Positions 43,908-55,647 of a stretch of DNA of 64,000 bases are shown piece after piece. The first letter of the stretch is position 1. Each line of letters begins with the position of its first letter. The DNA comes from Colocasia esculenta (Eukaryota > Streptophyta > Magnoliopsida > Alismatales > Araceae): positions 23,533,346 to 23,597,345 of the forward strand of contig CM024766.1 of NCBI GenBank assembly GCA_014218235.1, read 5' to 3'. The notes below the pieces were generated by a model. It was given only the letters and a program-made list of their open reading frames with translations, was not told the origin of the DNA and searched no databases. Made by a program: the position numbers and the translations under genes.

Positions 43908-45039
43908 TCTTTGTTGTCTAAGAAGAAAACCTTTCTGATTTCAAAAATGTACATATCTTTATTTTGATGAAAAGTGGTTGAAATCATCATCTCAGGGGGA
44001 GCTAGAAAATTCACAAGTCATGACTTTGCAAAATTCAAAACTTTTCTTGACTCTCATCAACTTCTTGCATGATGTGATCATTTAGAAGTCTAGAGTCTCA
44101 AAATGAACCATTGAGTGATCTATTATATTTTTTACTAATCAACTTTCATCTATATCTCTCAACCCACAGAAATTCAGATCTCTTCCTAGACTAAACATCA
44201 ACTTGTGCTTTGAACTTAAAACATTTCCTTGTTTGCAACTGATGATTGAATGTATTTGATTTCTATCTCACAAACTCTCCAAAATTATTAAAATCCAACA
44301 GAGCAATGGCATTTGTGCTGAGAAACTGCACACCTTCACAATGAATGAAGTGCCATGTATGTCATGATGCACTCTTGCTAACTCTGTTCAAAGGGGAACA
44401 ACATAAAAATAAATACAACACAAAAGCAAAATGTGCTATGTTTTTGATGATGACTGAGTAACTGGAAATATTGGCATCTACAAAACGTATATTTTCACGT
44501 CAAAAGGCCATCATTTACCCCTTTGAGACTTGACAATGACTAAATCTTAAGTATCCAGGGACTATGGTGTGTAAAAAGCACTAGTACTTGAGTGAAAGAG
44601 ATTTATATCATTTGATAGTTTGTTAAAAGAACAAAAATGTAAGCATTATTGGAGATTTGTCTAGAAAGAATCATCTTCATTCCTCATTAAGTTGTTCTTT
44701 AAGATTGTGTTTTATTTTCAACACAATTGCATTTGGTCTAGATGACATCTTTAATTCCTTAAAGTTGAGAAATATGGTAGTTTATAGCTGATTGTTAGAT
44801 ATATTATATCCCTCAATTTCTCATTTTGTTGATTCAAGTCTTGGAATGCTAATATCCTGTTGGAAATTGTTTGAAAATCTTGAATTATGATGCATCTTTT
44901 GCAAAATATAACAAATGAATTTTTAAGCCTCTTAAAAATCCTTGAAATGATAATTCCTCTCATTGTTTATCACTCTAAAGATGTCCCAAAATTTCTCAAA
45001 AATTTCCTCTCAAAGATTCAAATTTTCCTCAAAGGCTGT

Positions 45040-45217
45040 GTCGACACAATCCTCTCTCGTGTCGACACACAACCCCGGTCAGGTCGACACCACCTTCTTC
45101 ACGTGTCGACACTGCCTTCTTGCCAGAACCTTTTTCAAACCGTTTGGGTTCATGATAAGCCCTATTTTTTCTTGCGGGGCAGTGCACCACTGCACCTCTT
45201 TTAGGCATCAGGTCGAC
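45040..45217 (+). repeat. Palindrome array in the Sire-2 ORF3 leader
   Basis: GTCGAC at 45040, 45061, 45083 and 45105 (spacing 21, 22, 22) and at 45212. Three are full GTGTCGACAC; the last is a 12-base palindrome CAGGTCGACCTG (45209-45220). It ends about 120 bases before the ORF3 ATG. Confidence 0.93.
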
Positions 45218-45340
45218 CTGACGGCCTCTTTCTCGTCTCTTCCGGCAAGAAATCTTCACCATTTCTCTCTAGCTCTCATCCTCTATCTATCACCTCTCCA
45301 TTCTTCCATCTCCTCTCCGAATTCCACTCCTCTTTGCACC

Positions 45341-47405
45341 ATGGTCAGGAAGTTGGGTCCCCACCATGGCGCAAGGTCCAGTGCCTCTTCAAGGCCGGTT
45401 CCGGTAGAGGTTGCCGTTGAACAATTGGAGAGACGAACCAAGAGAAGAAACGATTCTGCCGAGCAACCAAGATCTTCTTCTGCAGCTCAGAGGGCAGCCA
45501 AGAGAGGTAGAACCTCCACTTCAGGCAGAGGTAGTCATATTCCAAACCCTAGACCAGAGATTCCGGGCGATTCTTCTGAAAACCCTGAGGAATCATCTTC
45601 CTCCTCTTCTGAGTCTCATAAGAATATTCCCTCAGAGTCAGTCATTGCAGCCAAGATGATTTTGAAGCCCCGAATTCTAGACCTATCAGATATTCAGCTA
45701 GCAGAATCCTTTAATTCAAACCTATTTCTCCTTTCAATCTTGGATACCTTTTATCTCTGAGTTTCAAGTCTGTTATCCAATATTAGTTAGAGAATTCTAC
45801 AAGAACCTCACCTGCACAGATGAAGGATATGAATCCAAAGTCAAAGGAATAGCCATAGATATGCCAACTGAAAAAGCAGCCTCCATTTTCAAAGTGCCAA
45901 ATGAGGGGGCTGACTATCATGCATTTGAATTTGATCTTCATGAAGCCTATTCCATCTTGACAGGCCTTCCTGCAGATGCATCAGATCCCAAACAGACCTA
46001 TGTAACCAGGTTCAATGCCAACTCATTTCCTCCTGTGTTAAGGGTCATCCACCACATTTTAACCACCATAATTACTCCTCAAGGTGGTGGAAGGGATAGG
46101 TTAACAGACATCCAGAGGTTCATTATTTATTGCATGGTGAAAAACATCAAAATCAACCTCCATGTAATTCTCTATCAAATCATATCTGAAACAACAAGAG
46201 CTGAACTAAAGAGATCACTTCCTTATGGAGCACATTTGACATCAGTGTTCCAGCACTTTGGTGTGCCCTTGGAGAATGAGAAGTCCCAATCTATTCCCAA
46301 GTCAAACATCTACACATTTAAGAATATCCAGAAGTTTATGGGTTTTAGATTGGAGGGAAATCAAATTAGAAGAGGGCCAGTTGTGGTTGAGGCCCCTCAA
46401 TCTCAGGAGGACCAACCTCAGGTTCCAGGGGATTGGCCCCAAGCACAAGAGGAACAGCCTCCAGCTCAGGAAGACCAGCATCAGGTTCAGGAGGCTCAGC
46501 CTCAAGATCAGGAGGGTCAGCCTCAACATCATGAGGGCCAGCCTCAAGTTCAAGAGGATCCAGCTCAACTGCCAGAGGATCAGCCTCCAATGGATGAGGA
46601 CCAGCCTCATATCACTCCTGATGGTGGTATTCAGCTTGAACCCCCTATTCCACCTCAAGCTGATCCTTCCTCTTTCATTCCACATATTTCTGAACCTCCA
46701 CATTTCTCCTCTACATTCCAATCATCTACTTCTTCTGGTGGGTCCTCAATTCCACCAGAATTGTTCTCTTTCCTCAATGCTAAATTTGATACATTGAACT
46801 CCACTATTCAAACAATGTCAGACAAATTTGAGTTGAGAGTTCAAAGACTAGAGAACACAGTGTCAGCTAAATTTATTGAGCAGAAGGAAGCCTCAGATTA
46901 TGCAGCTCAGAGATTTAACAGACTTATAGGCACTCTGGGAGATTCCTATATTGAGCTGAAAGAGCACCAAGACAAGCTAGAAGTAGTACTTCATAGAATT
47001 TTGGCAAATTCCCAAGCAGATGTCTTCAACACTACAGAGACTCTTTCTCAGCTTAATATGACCAGGTGTGCCTTTGCTCATCTAGCTGATGATTTGGAAA
47101 GCATGAAAAACTTTAATGAACACATTGGTCAAGAGATCTCAGCCATGAAGAAGGAAGTAAAGATAATTTCAAGGCCTGGTTGGTCAGATGGATCTTCATC
47201 AAGCTCTCAACCTATCTCCGATGATTTGAAAAGCATTCAAAGCACCTTGATGGAGAATTCTGATAGAATGGAGCATTATCTTCACACTAGGCTGACAACT
47301 ATCCATGAACATATGAAGTCAAGCATGACTTCAATGAACAAAAGACCGTCAGACATTGAGCTTCTTCTTGCTCTAATTCCTCCTCCTCCTCCATCTTCTA
47401 CATAA
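45341..47405 (+). pseudogene. Sire-2 third ORF (so-called env-like), one frameshift
   Basis: The ATG at 45341 lies in a CACCATGG-like context. N-terminus (about 100 residues) is basic with Lys/Arg clusters resembling nuclear-localisation signals, then Ser/Glu-rich. A frame change at about 45700-45760 precedes the globular region (to about 46380), which matches Sire-1 ORF3 and resembles Pfam's putative plant transposon protein. A Gln/Pro/Glu-rich repeat (about 46390-46620) and a C-terminal segment with coiled-coil potential (about 46740-47340) follow, ending in poly-Pro. I see no signal peptide or transmembrane helix. Sireviruses are known to carry an extra ORF called env-like; its role is unproven. 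Confidence 0.83.
46390..46620 (+). repeat. Degenerate coding repeat in ORF3 (Gln-Pro-x-x-Gln-Glu-Asp)
   Basis: Repeated units of about 24-30 bases around CAGCCTCA..TTCAGGAGGA give QPQVQED-like peptides, roughly nine units, low complexity and acidic. Sire-1 ORF3 has only a trace of this. Confidence 0.75.
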
Positions 47406-47781
47406 TGTACATTTGTTTTGATGATGTCAAAGGGGGAGAAGAATGAATGACTTGAATGTAATATTTTGATGTAATGATCTTTTGAATGAAATGAAATGTT
47501 TGCTTACTTGGCTTCAATGAAAAGTATTGTGATTGTGAATGCAAATCTTTGTCTTTGTGTTTGAATACTTGTCAAGTTGCTTGACTTGTGTGCACAAAAG
47601 TTCTTATTTCAAGTAACATTGTATCTCACAAACACATCATCAATTGTTACTAAAGAATATCAAAAGGTCCTTGACAAGTATGAACAAAAATTCAAACAAT
47701 CAAAAATTGCTTAAAATCACACTTCATCAAAACCACATTGAAATATGGATTTAATGTTGCCATCATCAAAAAGGGGGAGAC
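47406..47781 (+). other. Sire-2 region between ORF3 and 3' LTR, with two polypurine tracts
   Basis: AAAGGGGGAG at 47429-47438 right after ORF3, and CAAAAAGGGGGAGA ending at 47780 against the LTR. Same arrangement as Sire-1. Confidence 0.87.
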
Positions 47782-49455
47782 TGTTGGGTTGAATGCATAA
47801 TTCATATCATTTCCCTCCTATTTTGATGATGACAAGAGGTAATTTAAAGCAATTCAAATGAAACATGTCAAAAACATCATACCTGAAGTCAATGTTCAAA
47901 AAGCATGTTTCAAATCACATTTATCATTTATGTTCATGATAAACTATTTAACTAATGATATATGTGTTTATTTTTCAGGTATAAACACTTTTTGCAAAAG
48001 AGTGTGTCGACACACCCTTCAATGGTGTCGACATAACCACACAGATTCAAAGGCAAAATGTGTAAAAACATTGAGACTGCGTCGACACGAGTCAAGAGCG
48101 TGTGGACACGAGTTGCAGTTTTTCAGGAATCAGTCCACCTAGGTCGACACACTCTCAGAGCAGGTCGACACTAGATCCTGCTCCCAGAACAACTGTTTTG
48201 TGAATTGGGACAGGAGGTCGACACACTCCCAGAGCAGGTCGACACGGGACCCTCTTCCCATAACATCAATTCTCATATGTGGGACAGTGTGTCGACACCA
48301 CCACCAGGGCAGGTCGACACACTACGGAAAGTCTGCAACTTAAAGTGGATGGCTGCCACGTGTCTTCCTAGGGCGATCAGGAATCAACCTGGGATCGCGT
48401 GCCCTTGTACCCAAAAGGGTATACTTGGAATCGTTTGTGTACAAAAGCCCCGTTTATGGCCAATCATCATGAGAGCCGACCCAACACACTCTTGTGCCTC
48501 CAAAAAAGTTCCTGGCGGCCACCAGAGCTCGTGTCTCCCTCCTCTGCCTTCCTGAAGGTTCCAGAAGACCTCTTCTCACCAATTCAAGGTGTGAGGATTG
48601 GGGTTTGATCTTTGAAGAAGCCTCTGAAGCATCCCAAGGAAGCAGATCAAGTAGAAGCCATCGTTGGAGAAGAATTCAAGGAAGATCCAACCTCCCAGAT
48701 TGTAGAGCATCGCCTTGGACTTCAAGTTTGCAAGCGTCTTCCCAATCCAAGCTTCTACAAGGGAGTACACTTGAAGAACGAAGCCATTCAATACATTTTA
48801 CTGTACTTCTGTTCTTCTGAGATATCTCTTGAGATTATGCAAGTGCTTCTGCATAATTCTCATTAGTGTTCTCAAATTTCGACTAGATCTGTTGCTAGAA
48901 GATCTATGTCTTGAGTTGGTGTCTAGCAAGTAATTGTGTGAGCCTTGTGCTCAGGTTGTTGTGAGCCGTTGTGCTCAGTTTTGAGTTGTCGAACTCAAGT
49001 GTGGGTTGAGCAGTCTTGCTCAGTTGTTCTAGAGTAGTCTTGCTCTAGAAGTGGTGTGAGTTGTCAGCTCTCCAGTGTTGGAGTTGTCAGGCTCCAGTGG
49101 GTGTGTTACCCAGTTGTGTTTAGTGAATCCTCACGGGTTGTGAGGGGTGGATGCAGGAATCACTTGGGTGATTTCCGAACCACCTAAAAATCCTGGTGCA
49201 CTTGTCTATTTGTGGTTTGATTAATTCATCCGCTAGATGCTTGCATAGGATCAGTTTTACTCACTTAAACAACTTATTTCACATCTATTTTTACCAACTC
49301 ACTCTAATCTTTTTAGATCTGTGACTCTTCACAGATAAAATTGCCTCTGATTCTAAAGTGTTTTTAAAATTGTTTAAGCTTCCGCAAAAGTGGCTTAGAT
49401 CTATTCATCCCCCCCCCCTTCTAGATCTTTTCCACACATTCACCTCGATCCTTCA
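47782..49455 (+). repeat. Sire-2 3' LTR
   Basis: Near-identical to 36178-37848. Differences include TATAAAAG to TACAAAAG and changes in individual array members (GCGTCGAC at 48079 where the 5' LTR has GTGTCTAC; GTGGAC at 48102). Confidence 0.96.
48006..48318 (+). repeat. Sire-2 3' LTR palindrome array
   Basis: Pairs at 48006/48027, 48081/48102, 48143/48164, 48217/48238 and 48291/48313, spaced 21, 21, 21, 21 and 22, with pair-to-pair distances 75, 62, 74 and 74, as in the 5' LTR. Confidence 0.94.
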
Positions 49456-49460
49456 AGTAG
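49456..49460. repeat. Target site duplication AGTAG (right), Sire-2
   Basis: Matches 36173-36177. Confidence 0.97.
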
Positions 49461-50838
49461 GACTCAGCTAGGGTCTGTGGCTCGGTGTCACGTCACCATA
49501 GAGGCTCTCAACCCCAGCCATGTGTGCACACTACAGACGCTCTCTCTCGCGTCTGGTCCACGACCGGTTTTTCCCCCACGCTTGACCCTAGCGGTACAGA
49601 AGGGGCTCTACGGAGACCGGCTCAAAACCACCACAAGGAGTACGCACAGGACAGAGTCGCACTCGGCGTCCTGGCTCACTAGCAGAGGACAACCACACGC
49701 TAGTCGTCTAGACGAAGTCGCACCCACGCCTAGGTAACACAACAGAAACGGGTACACGGCAACGCAACGCGCGTACAACAGACGGAACACACTCAACGTC
49801 TGAAACCCCGTACAGTAAGTAAACACCTCGTGTCACAAACAACTACTCGAATGCACAGGCGGAGTCACACTCTAAGCCTGGCCCACTTGTGCTATTAGGG
49901 CGGATATCACATGTCAATCGCCTCTAAACACACAACTCAAGTCTGCTAGGAGACAGGAGATTAACGGCCACATCGATTGCCGCCAATATGAGGTAAACGG
50001 CACTCACCATGTCCTTTATCCTGATTAAACGTCAATTGACCTTGTCGTTTAAATCACCCCTGAAGATCTCAACGTCAACAGATGTGGACGTTGATATCTT
50101 CAGTCCCCTAAACTCAGAACTGAACCGAATCAGTTCAGTTGGGTAGAAATCCCCAACAGACTTCAGACTGATGGAGGGAAACACTTCCTCTCATCAATCC
50201 TAACTACCAGAACATTAAAATCAAACAGTCTAACACCTAGATTGTCCAATTTACCTAAATTCCGGCATGATACAACCCAAACCCTAAACCATGATTTGCA
50301 CACCAATTCACTCAATTGGACATGCTAGTTTGCTGGGGAAGGTTATAGAGGTTAAGTCCCTACCTCAGAAAGCTTTAAAAATCCCCAAACAGCCACTAAT
50401 CGCGCTGGATTCCCCCGAAGACTCCGCGCGAATCATACCAAATCCTCACGTTTCCCGCCTGATCAAGCAACGCCACACGATCCAGGGGCTTCCCACGAGG
50501 TCAGATCAACCAACAGAAGCTGTGGAAATCAAGAAAAGCAAAGGTGGAGGAAAGGAGAGGAAAAGAGAAAGATAGGTTCTACTCTCGGGCTGCCCTATTT
50601 CAATAGGCCCGACCAGTCGACGTCAACATCTCTGGTCGCCTACTAAACCGCCTACAGACTGACGTCCAAATCTCATGTCGTTGAGTTCATCCTCAAACGT
50701 CCACATCGCTGGACGCTGACTCTGACTCAACGGAAAGCCCTGGCCGTCAACCCCAAGTCAACAACAATGGTCTTGTCGTCGACCACACAGAACCTCTAAA
50801 AGACCCAATAAGGATCCGCAAAGACCCGAGACCTTACA
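49461..50838 (-). repeat. Chromo-D 3' LTR, part B
   Basis: Continues part A after Sire-2; matches about 56130-57505. It carries the CGTC/GACG dyads (about 49900-50110 and 50610-50800) and ends in CCTTACA against the polypurine tract. Confidence 0.93.
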
Positions 50839-50855
50839 GCCCTCCCCCCTTAAGG
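50839..50855 (-). other. Chromo-D polypurine tract
   Basis: Minus strand CCTTAAGGGGGGAGGGC next to the LTR start. Confidence 0.87.
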
Positions 50856-50865
50856 AATTTTGCCC

Positions 50866-53800
50866 TCAAAATTCAAACAACACAAGGAAAGAAGACTCAC
50901 CAAAGAGGTACGAAAACTGCTCGCGCATTTCGTCCTCCCGCTCCCATGTCGACTCACCACCGGAGTGCCGCTGCAATGCAACACGAACTAAAGGGATTGC
51001 CTTGTTCCTCAACCTCTGAACTCGGAGATCCTCAATGTGCAATGGAAACTCTGGTACAGTCAACACTGGTGTCACCTCAAACCACTCTGCACTCTGCAGA
51101 ACGTGAGACTCGTCAGAAAGATACCTCCGGAGCATCGACACGTGAAACACATCGTGTACTGCTGCCAACTCTGAAGGAAGCTCAAGTCTGTACGCCAAAC
51201 TTCCGACACGCTCAGTAATGGTGAAAGGCCCAATAAAGCGAGGACTCAACTTTCCACGCTTACCGAACCTCACCACTCCCTTCATAGGAGACACACGAAC
51301 AAACACCTGGTTTCCTACCTGAAACTCGAGCGGTCGTCTACACTGATCTGCATAACTCTTCTGCCGACTCTGAGCTGACTGAAGTCTCTGTCTCACAAGC
51401 TGAACTACCTCAATTTTCTGCTGAACCAACTCTGGCCCTGTGATAACCCGTTCGCCAACCTCGATCCAGTCAAGAGGAGTGCGACACGGTCGTCCGTACA
51501 AAGCCTCATATGGTGCCAAACCGATACTGGAGTGATAACTATTATTATATGCGAACTCGACCAACAGCACGTGAGCTGTCCACGACCCCTGCCACTCCAG
51601 ACAACAAGCTCTAAGCATGTCCTCCAAAGTCTGAATAGTCCGCTCTGACTGACCGTCTCACTGAGGGTGGTAGGCGGAACTAAAAGCTAAATCTGTCCCC
51701 AAAGCTCTCTGGAAACTGCGCCAGAACCCAGAAGTGAAGCGAGGATCCCTGTCTGACACAATAGAGATCGGCACTCCATGCAAAGGAACAATCCGCTCTA
51801 CGTACAACGCGGCCGACCTACTTACACCCCAACTAGTCCTGACAGGCAAGAATCTGGCAGTCTTCGTCAATCTTTCCACAAGAACCCAAATACTGTCAAA
51901 ACCTCCAGCTGTCCTCGGAAAACCAGAAACAAAGTCAGTCGTAACATGGTCCCACTTCCACATCGGAATCTCTAACGGCTGCACAAGTCCTCCTGAACAC
52001 TGATGTTCGGCCTTCACCTGCTGACAGACCAAACACCTAGCAACAAAAACCGCTATGTCTCTCTTCATCCCAGGCAACCAAAACTGACGTCTCAACCTGT
52101 GATACATCTTGGTCGCCCCTGGATGAATAGAGTACATGGAACCATGTGCCTCCTGCAACACGACTCTCCTGATAGACTCCTCAACAGGAACATAGAGTCT
52201 ATCTCGGAACCTAACAGTCCCGTCCTCACAAAGCTCAACCTCTGGAAGAAGCAACACACTGTGCAACTCAGGATATGCCTGCTGAGCCTCAGCAACCTGT
52301 CTCACAACGGCGGGAGCCGCCAACAAACTGCCCAACACACACTGTCGACGACTGGACGAAACTCTGAAAGACCCCTCTGTCGCAGACTGCCACAACTGCC
52401 ACTCTCTAAGCATCAGATGACTCATATGTGCTTTCCTACTCAGGGCATCTGCAACTACATTCGCCTTTCCAGGCTTATACTCAATGCTGAAATCATAGTC
52501 TTTCAGGTATTCCATCCATCGACGGTGCCTCAAATTTAGATCCCTCTGAGAAAACACATACCTCAAACTCTGGTGGTCGGTACGGACAACAAAACTCACT
52601 CCGTACAGGTAAAGACGCCAAATCCTCAAAGCAAACACCATCGCTGCAAGCTCTAGGTCGTGGGTCGGGTAACTCTCCTCGTGGGGCTTAAGCTGGCGAG
52701 ATGCATAAGCCACCACTCGGCCCTGCTGCATCAGAACCGCACCCAAACCAACACCTGAAGCATCTGTACAAACCTCAAAACCCTCCTCACCTAAAGGTAA
52801 GGCAAGAACTGGCGCCGACGTAAGCAGTCGCTTCAACTCTATGAAACTCTGCTCACATTGCTCCGACCACACAAACGGAACTCCCTTTCTCGTCAACCGA
52901 GTCAAGGGTGCAGCAACCTGAGAAAAGTCTCGAACAAATCTACTGTAGTAACTTGCCAAACCTAGAAAGCTACGAATCTCAGACACAGATCTGGGACTCT
53001 CCCGCTGCAAAACTGCCTCAACCTTCACTAGATCTACAGAAACTGCCTCACCTGAGATCACGTGTCCCAAAAGTGAACCTGTTGTAGCCAAAACTCACAC
53101 TTAATAAGCTTGGCATACAACTGGTGCTCTCGCAAAGTCTGCAACACGATCCTCAGGTGCTCGGCGTGCTCCTCCTCCGAGACGGAGTACACCAGAATGT
53201 CGTCAACAAACACTACGACAAACCGGTCCAAGAACTGGTGGAACACCCGATGCATCAGATCCATGAAGGCTGCTGGAGCATTGGTGAGTCCAAACGACAT
53301 CACCAAAAACTCAAAGTGTCCATATCTGGTCCGAAAAGCAGTCCTCTCAATGTCAGAATCTCTAATCCGCAACTGATAGTAGTCTGACCTCAAATCGATC
53401 ATCGAGAAAACACGAGCAGACTGAAGCTGATCAAAGAGATCATCAATCCTAGGAAAAGGATACCTATTCTTGATGGTCACTTGATTCAGCTTCCTATAAT
53501 CGATACACAACCTCAGGCTACCATCCTTCTTTCTGACAAACAGAACAGGTGACCCCCACGGAGAAAAGCTAGGACGAATATAGCCCTTCTCCAACAACTC
53601 CTCAAGCTGCCTCTTCAACTCCCTCAACTCTGCTGGTGCCATACGGTACGGTGCTGTGCAAAAGGTACAGTGCCAGGAACCAACTCCACAGTAAACTCAA
53701 TCTCCCTCTCTGGTGGTAAACCAGGCAACTCTTCCGGAAAAACATCCGGAAACTCACACACTACAAGAATGTCCTCCACTCCCGTGACAACCTGGTCAAG

Positions 53801-54429
53801 AGTCACTGCAGAAACTAGGAAACCCTGACAACCAGAAGCAAGTAATCTCCCTGCCCTCAAAGCAGAAACTAGAAAGCGAGAAGTAAGAGGTACGATACCC
53901 TGGAAGTAGAACGCCGCTTCCTCAGGTATTCGCAAGTGCACCCTCTTCTTCTGGCAATCCATCACTGCACCATACCGCTGTAACCAGTCCATACCCAAAA
54001 TCACATCATAATCATGCAACTGCAAGGCAAACAAATGAGCTGACAACCATTGATCCTGCAACTGCACAGGTACCTCCTCGAGACAGTAGGATGTAAGGAC
54101 AAAGTCCCCTGTCGGCAACTCCACTGCTAACTCAACAGACTCTCCCGAACTCAACTCTCCAAGGGAGTCTAGAAACTCCTCAGACACAAAAGAGTGAGAG
54201 GCACCGGAATCAAACAAGACTCTAGAAGTATAACCAAAAACTGAAACAGTACCTTCAACTAGCTGAGCTGCCTCCGCGTCTGCACGGGTCAAGTGAGTAA
54301 CACGACCTCTACCTCTCGACCCACCAGAACCTCCGGTCTGCTGACGCTGCTGCACTGGTGCCTGCTGCTGCTGCTGCTGCTGCACTCGGGGCTGTGACTG
54401 GGTCTGCTGCTGCGGCACACGAGGTAGCA
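50866..54429 (-). pseudogene. pol: Chromo-D pol: protease, RT, RNase H, integrase, chromodomain
   Basis: Protease has DSGASHSFVS (about 54205-54180). RT follows with IDYRKLNQVTIKN, a Gly-to-Asp change in the usual SGYHQLRI block, and an intact FVDDILVYS near 53200. A frame change near 53640 separates protease and RT, and another near 53070 follows RT. RNase H (TDASGVG, DHQSLRYVFS) and integrase are otherwise open: H-H-C-C finger near 52130-52010, TDFVSGFP, SDRDPRFTSGF. A stop at 51658 breaks the HPQ motif. The chromodomain-like tail (STWEREDEM) ends at about 50900. Confidence 0.92.
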
Positions 54430-55504
54430 AAGGACAATCTCGCGCCATGTGACCCATCTGGTCACATCGGTAACACTGACCAGCAAAAGTACGTTGTACC
54501 TACTGCGAAGGCTGACCTACAGGCTGCTGATCACTCCCAACAGACTGCTGTCTCTGCTCTGCCTGCCTCCTATCACCCCGAAACTTCCTCCGAGATCCTG
54601 ACCTCGCTGTCGTCCCAGTAGAAGTAGACGCGTAAGAAGTCGCAGTCCTCGGAGTCGTCTGCACACTAGCCTGCTGCTGTCGAGGCTGAGTCAGAGCTAC
54701 CTGCGCCTGAACCTCTGCGCTCCGAGCACGGGTCCGTAAAGTGTCTGCCTCCAACGCTGCCACTGTCTGATAGGCCGCGTCCAAGTCTGTAACGCGTGCA
54801 ACTATCAGCGCCTGCCTGAGCTCTGGCCTCAAGCCTCTCACAAACTACTGAGTCCTCAAACCCTCATCTCCCATAATCTGCGGAGCATAACGCCCTAGCT
54901 CCACAAATCTGGCCCTGTACTGCACTACAGTAGAGTCCCTCTGCTGCAAGTCCAGAAACTGGTACAACCTCTCCGTCCGGACGTAAGTAGGACAGAAGGC
55001 TCTCTCAAAAGAAACGACAAACTCTTGCCACGGAATCTGTCTAAGTGGACGAGACTGAAAAGTAGTCTCCCACTCAGCGGACCACCAAGTCAACGCCTGC
55101 GCCTGCAACTGGTAACTGGCTAACAGCACTCGCTCCTCAGGAACACACTCCATGGAACGAAAAGTCCGCTCCACTGCATCTAACCATGCGCGTGCTGTAT
55201 CTGGATCAGGCTGGCCCAAAAACTGAGGAGGCTGAAACTACAAAAAGTCCCTCAACACCCTCCCAGTACCACCCTGAGGTACCGGCGCGTCTCGGTGCTG
55301 AGCCACAAACTGAGCCATCCCCTCAAGAAAATGAGTCATATCTAATCCCTGAGCTACCTGAGGTGGAGGTGGCGGCGACGGAACAATACCACTATGCGCG
55401 TCCTGTGGCAAAGGCTGCGTCTGCTGAGGTGGCGGAGCATCTCCAACCTCCTGACGAGTCGCCTGCTCGGCTACTCCCTCTCTAGGACATCGCCTAGGCG
55501 TCAT
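54430..55504 (-). pseudogene. gag: Chromo-D gag (broken)
   Basis: The ATG at 55504 (MTPRRCPRE) opens a Pro/Gln-rich N-terminus. Capsid blocks follow: AWLDAVERTF, ALTWWSAEWE, QYRARFVELGRYAPQ (about 55190-54860). A Gln/Thr-rich linker and a CCHC knuckle (CYRCDQMGHMARDC, about 54436-54478) end it. In-frame stops are near 55239, 54844 and 54500. All pieces share one frame, so damage is by substitution. Confidence 0.9.
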
Positions 55505-55634
55505 AGAACTATACACAGAGCAAAAACATACACATAAATACACTAACTAACTCCGGGCTACATAGCTGCAACTGTACTCTTTATACTCTGAGTTAACATG
55601 ATGGGTATTTCCTTATATATATTTCATCAGACCA

Positions 55635-55647
55635 GGCTCTGATACCA
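55635..55647 (-). other. Chromo-D primer binding site
   Basis: Minus strand TGGTATCAGAGCC, three bases from the LTR edge; the fullest match to initiator tRNA-Met in the window. Confidence 0.92.

Larger units (their letters stand above)
43393..45340 (+). other. Sire-2 spacer between pol and ORF3
   Basis: Non-coding, about 1.95 kb. It contains AGGGGGAG tracts near 43430, 43670, 43900 and 43993, two tandem polypurine modules, a block around 44300-44390 resembling Sire-1, and the leader array before ORF3. Confidence 0.8.
36178..49455 (+). mobile_element. Sire-2, complete sirevirus-type Ty1/copia element
   Basis: A 13.28-kb element with LTRs of 1671 and 1674 bases that are nearly identical, so it is the youngest layer. 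Order: LTR, primer site, gag, pol (protease, integrase, RT, RNase H), a long spacer with repeated polypurine modules, ORF3, polypurine tract, LTR. Target duplication AGTAG is perfect. Damage is light: one stop in gag, a shift and stop in the protease-integrase junction, and one shift in ORF3. Confidence 0.97.

Noticed and set aside
46302..46721. Leu-rich minus-strand ORFs opposite ORF3
   Set aside because: Antisense reading of the Gln-Pro-Glu repeat; periodicity comes from the ORF3 frame.
45341..47405. Viral envelope gene
   Set aside because: No signal peptide, transmembrane segment or fusion motif visible; only position after pol supports the name.
54358..54621. Ala-rich ORF on the plus strand
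   Set aside because: Shadow of the Gln repeat in Chromo-D gag on the other strand.
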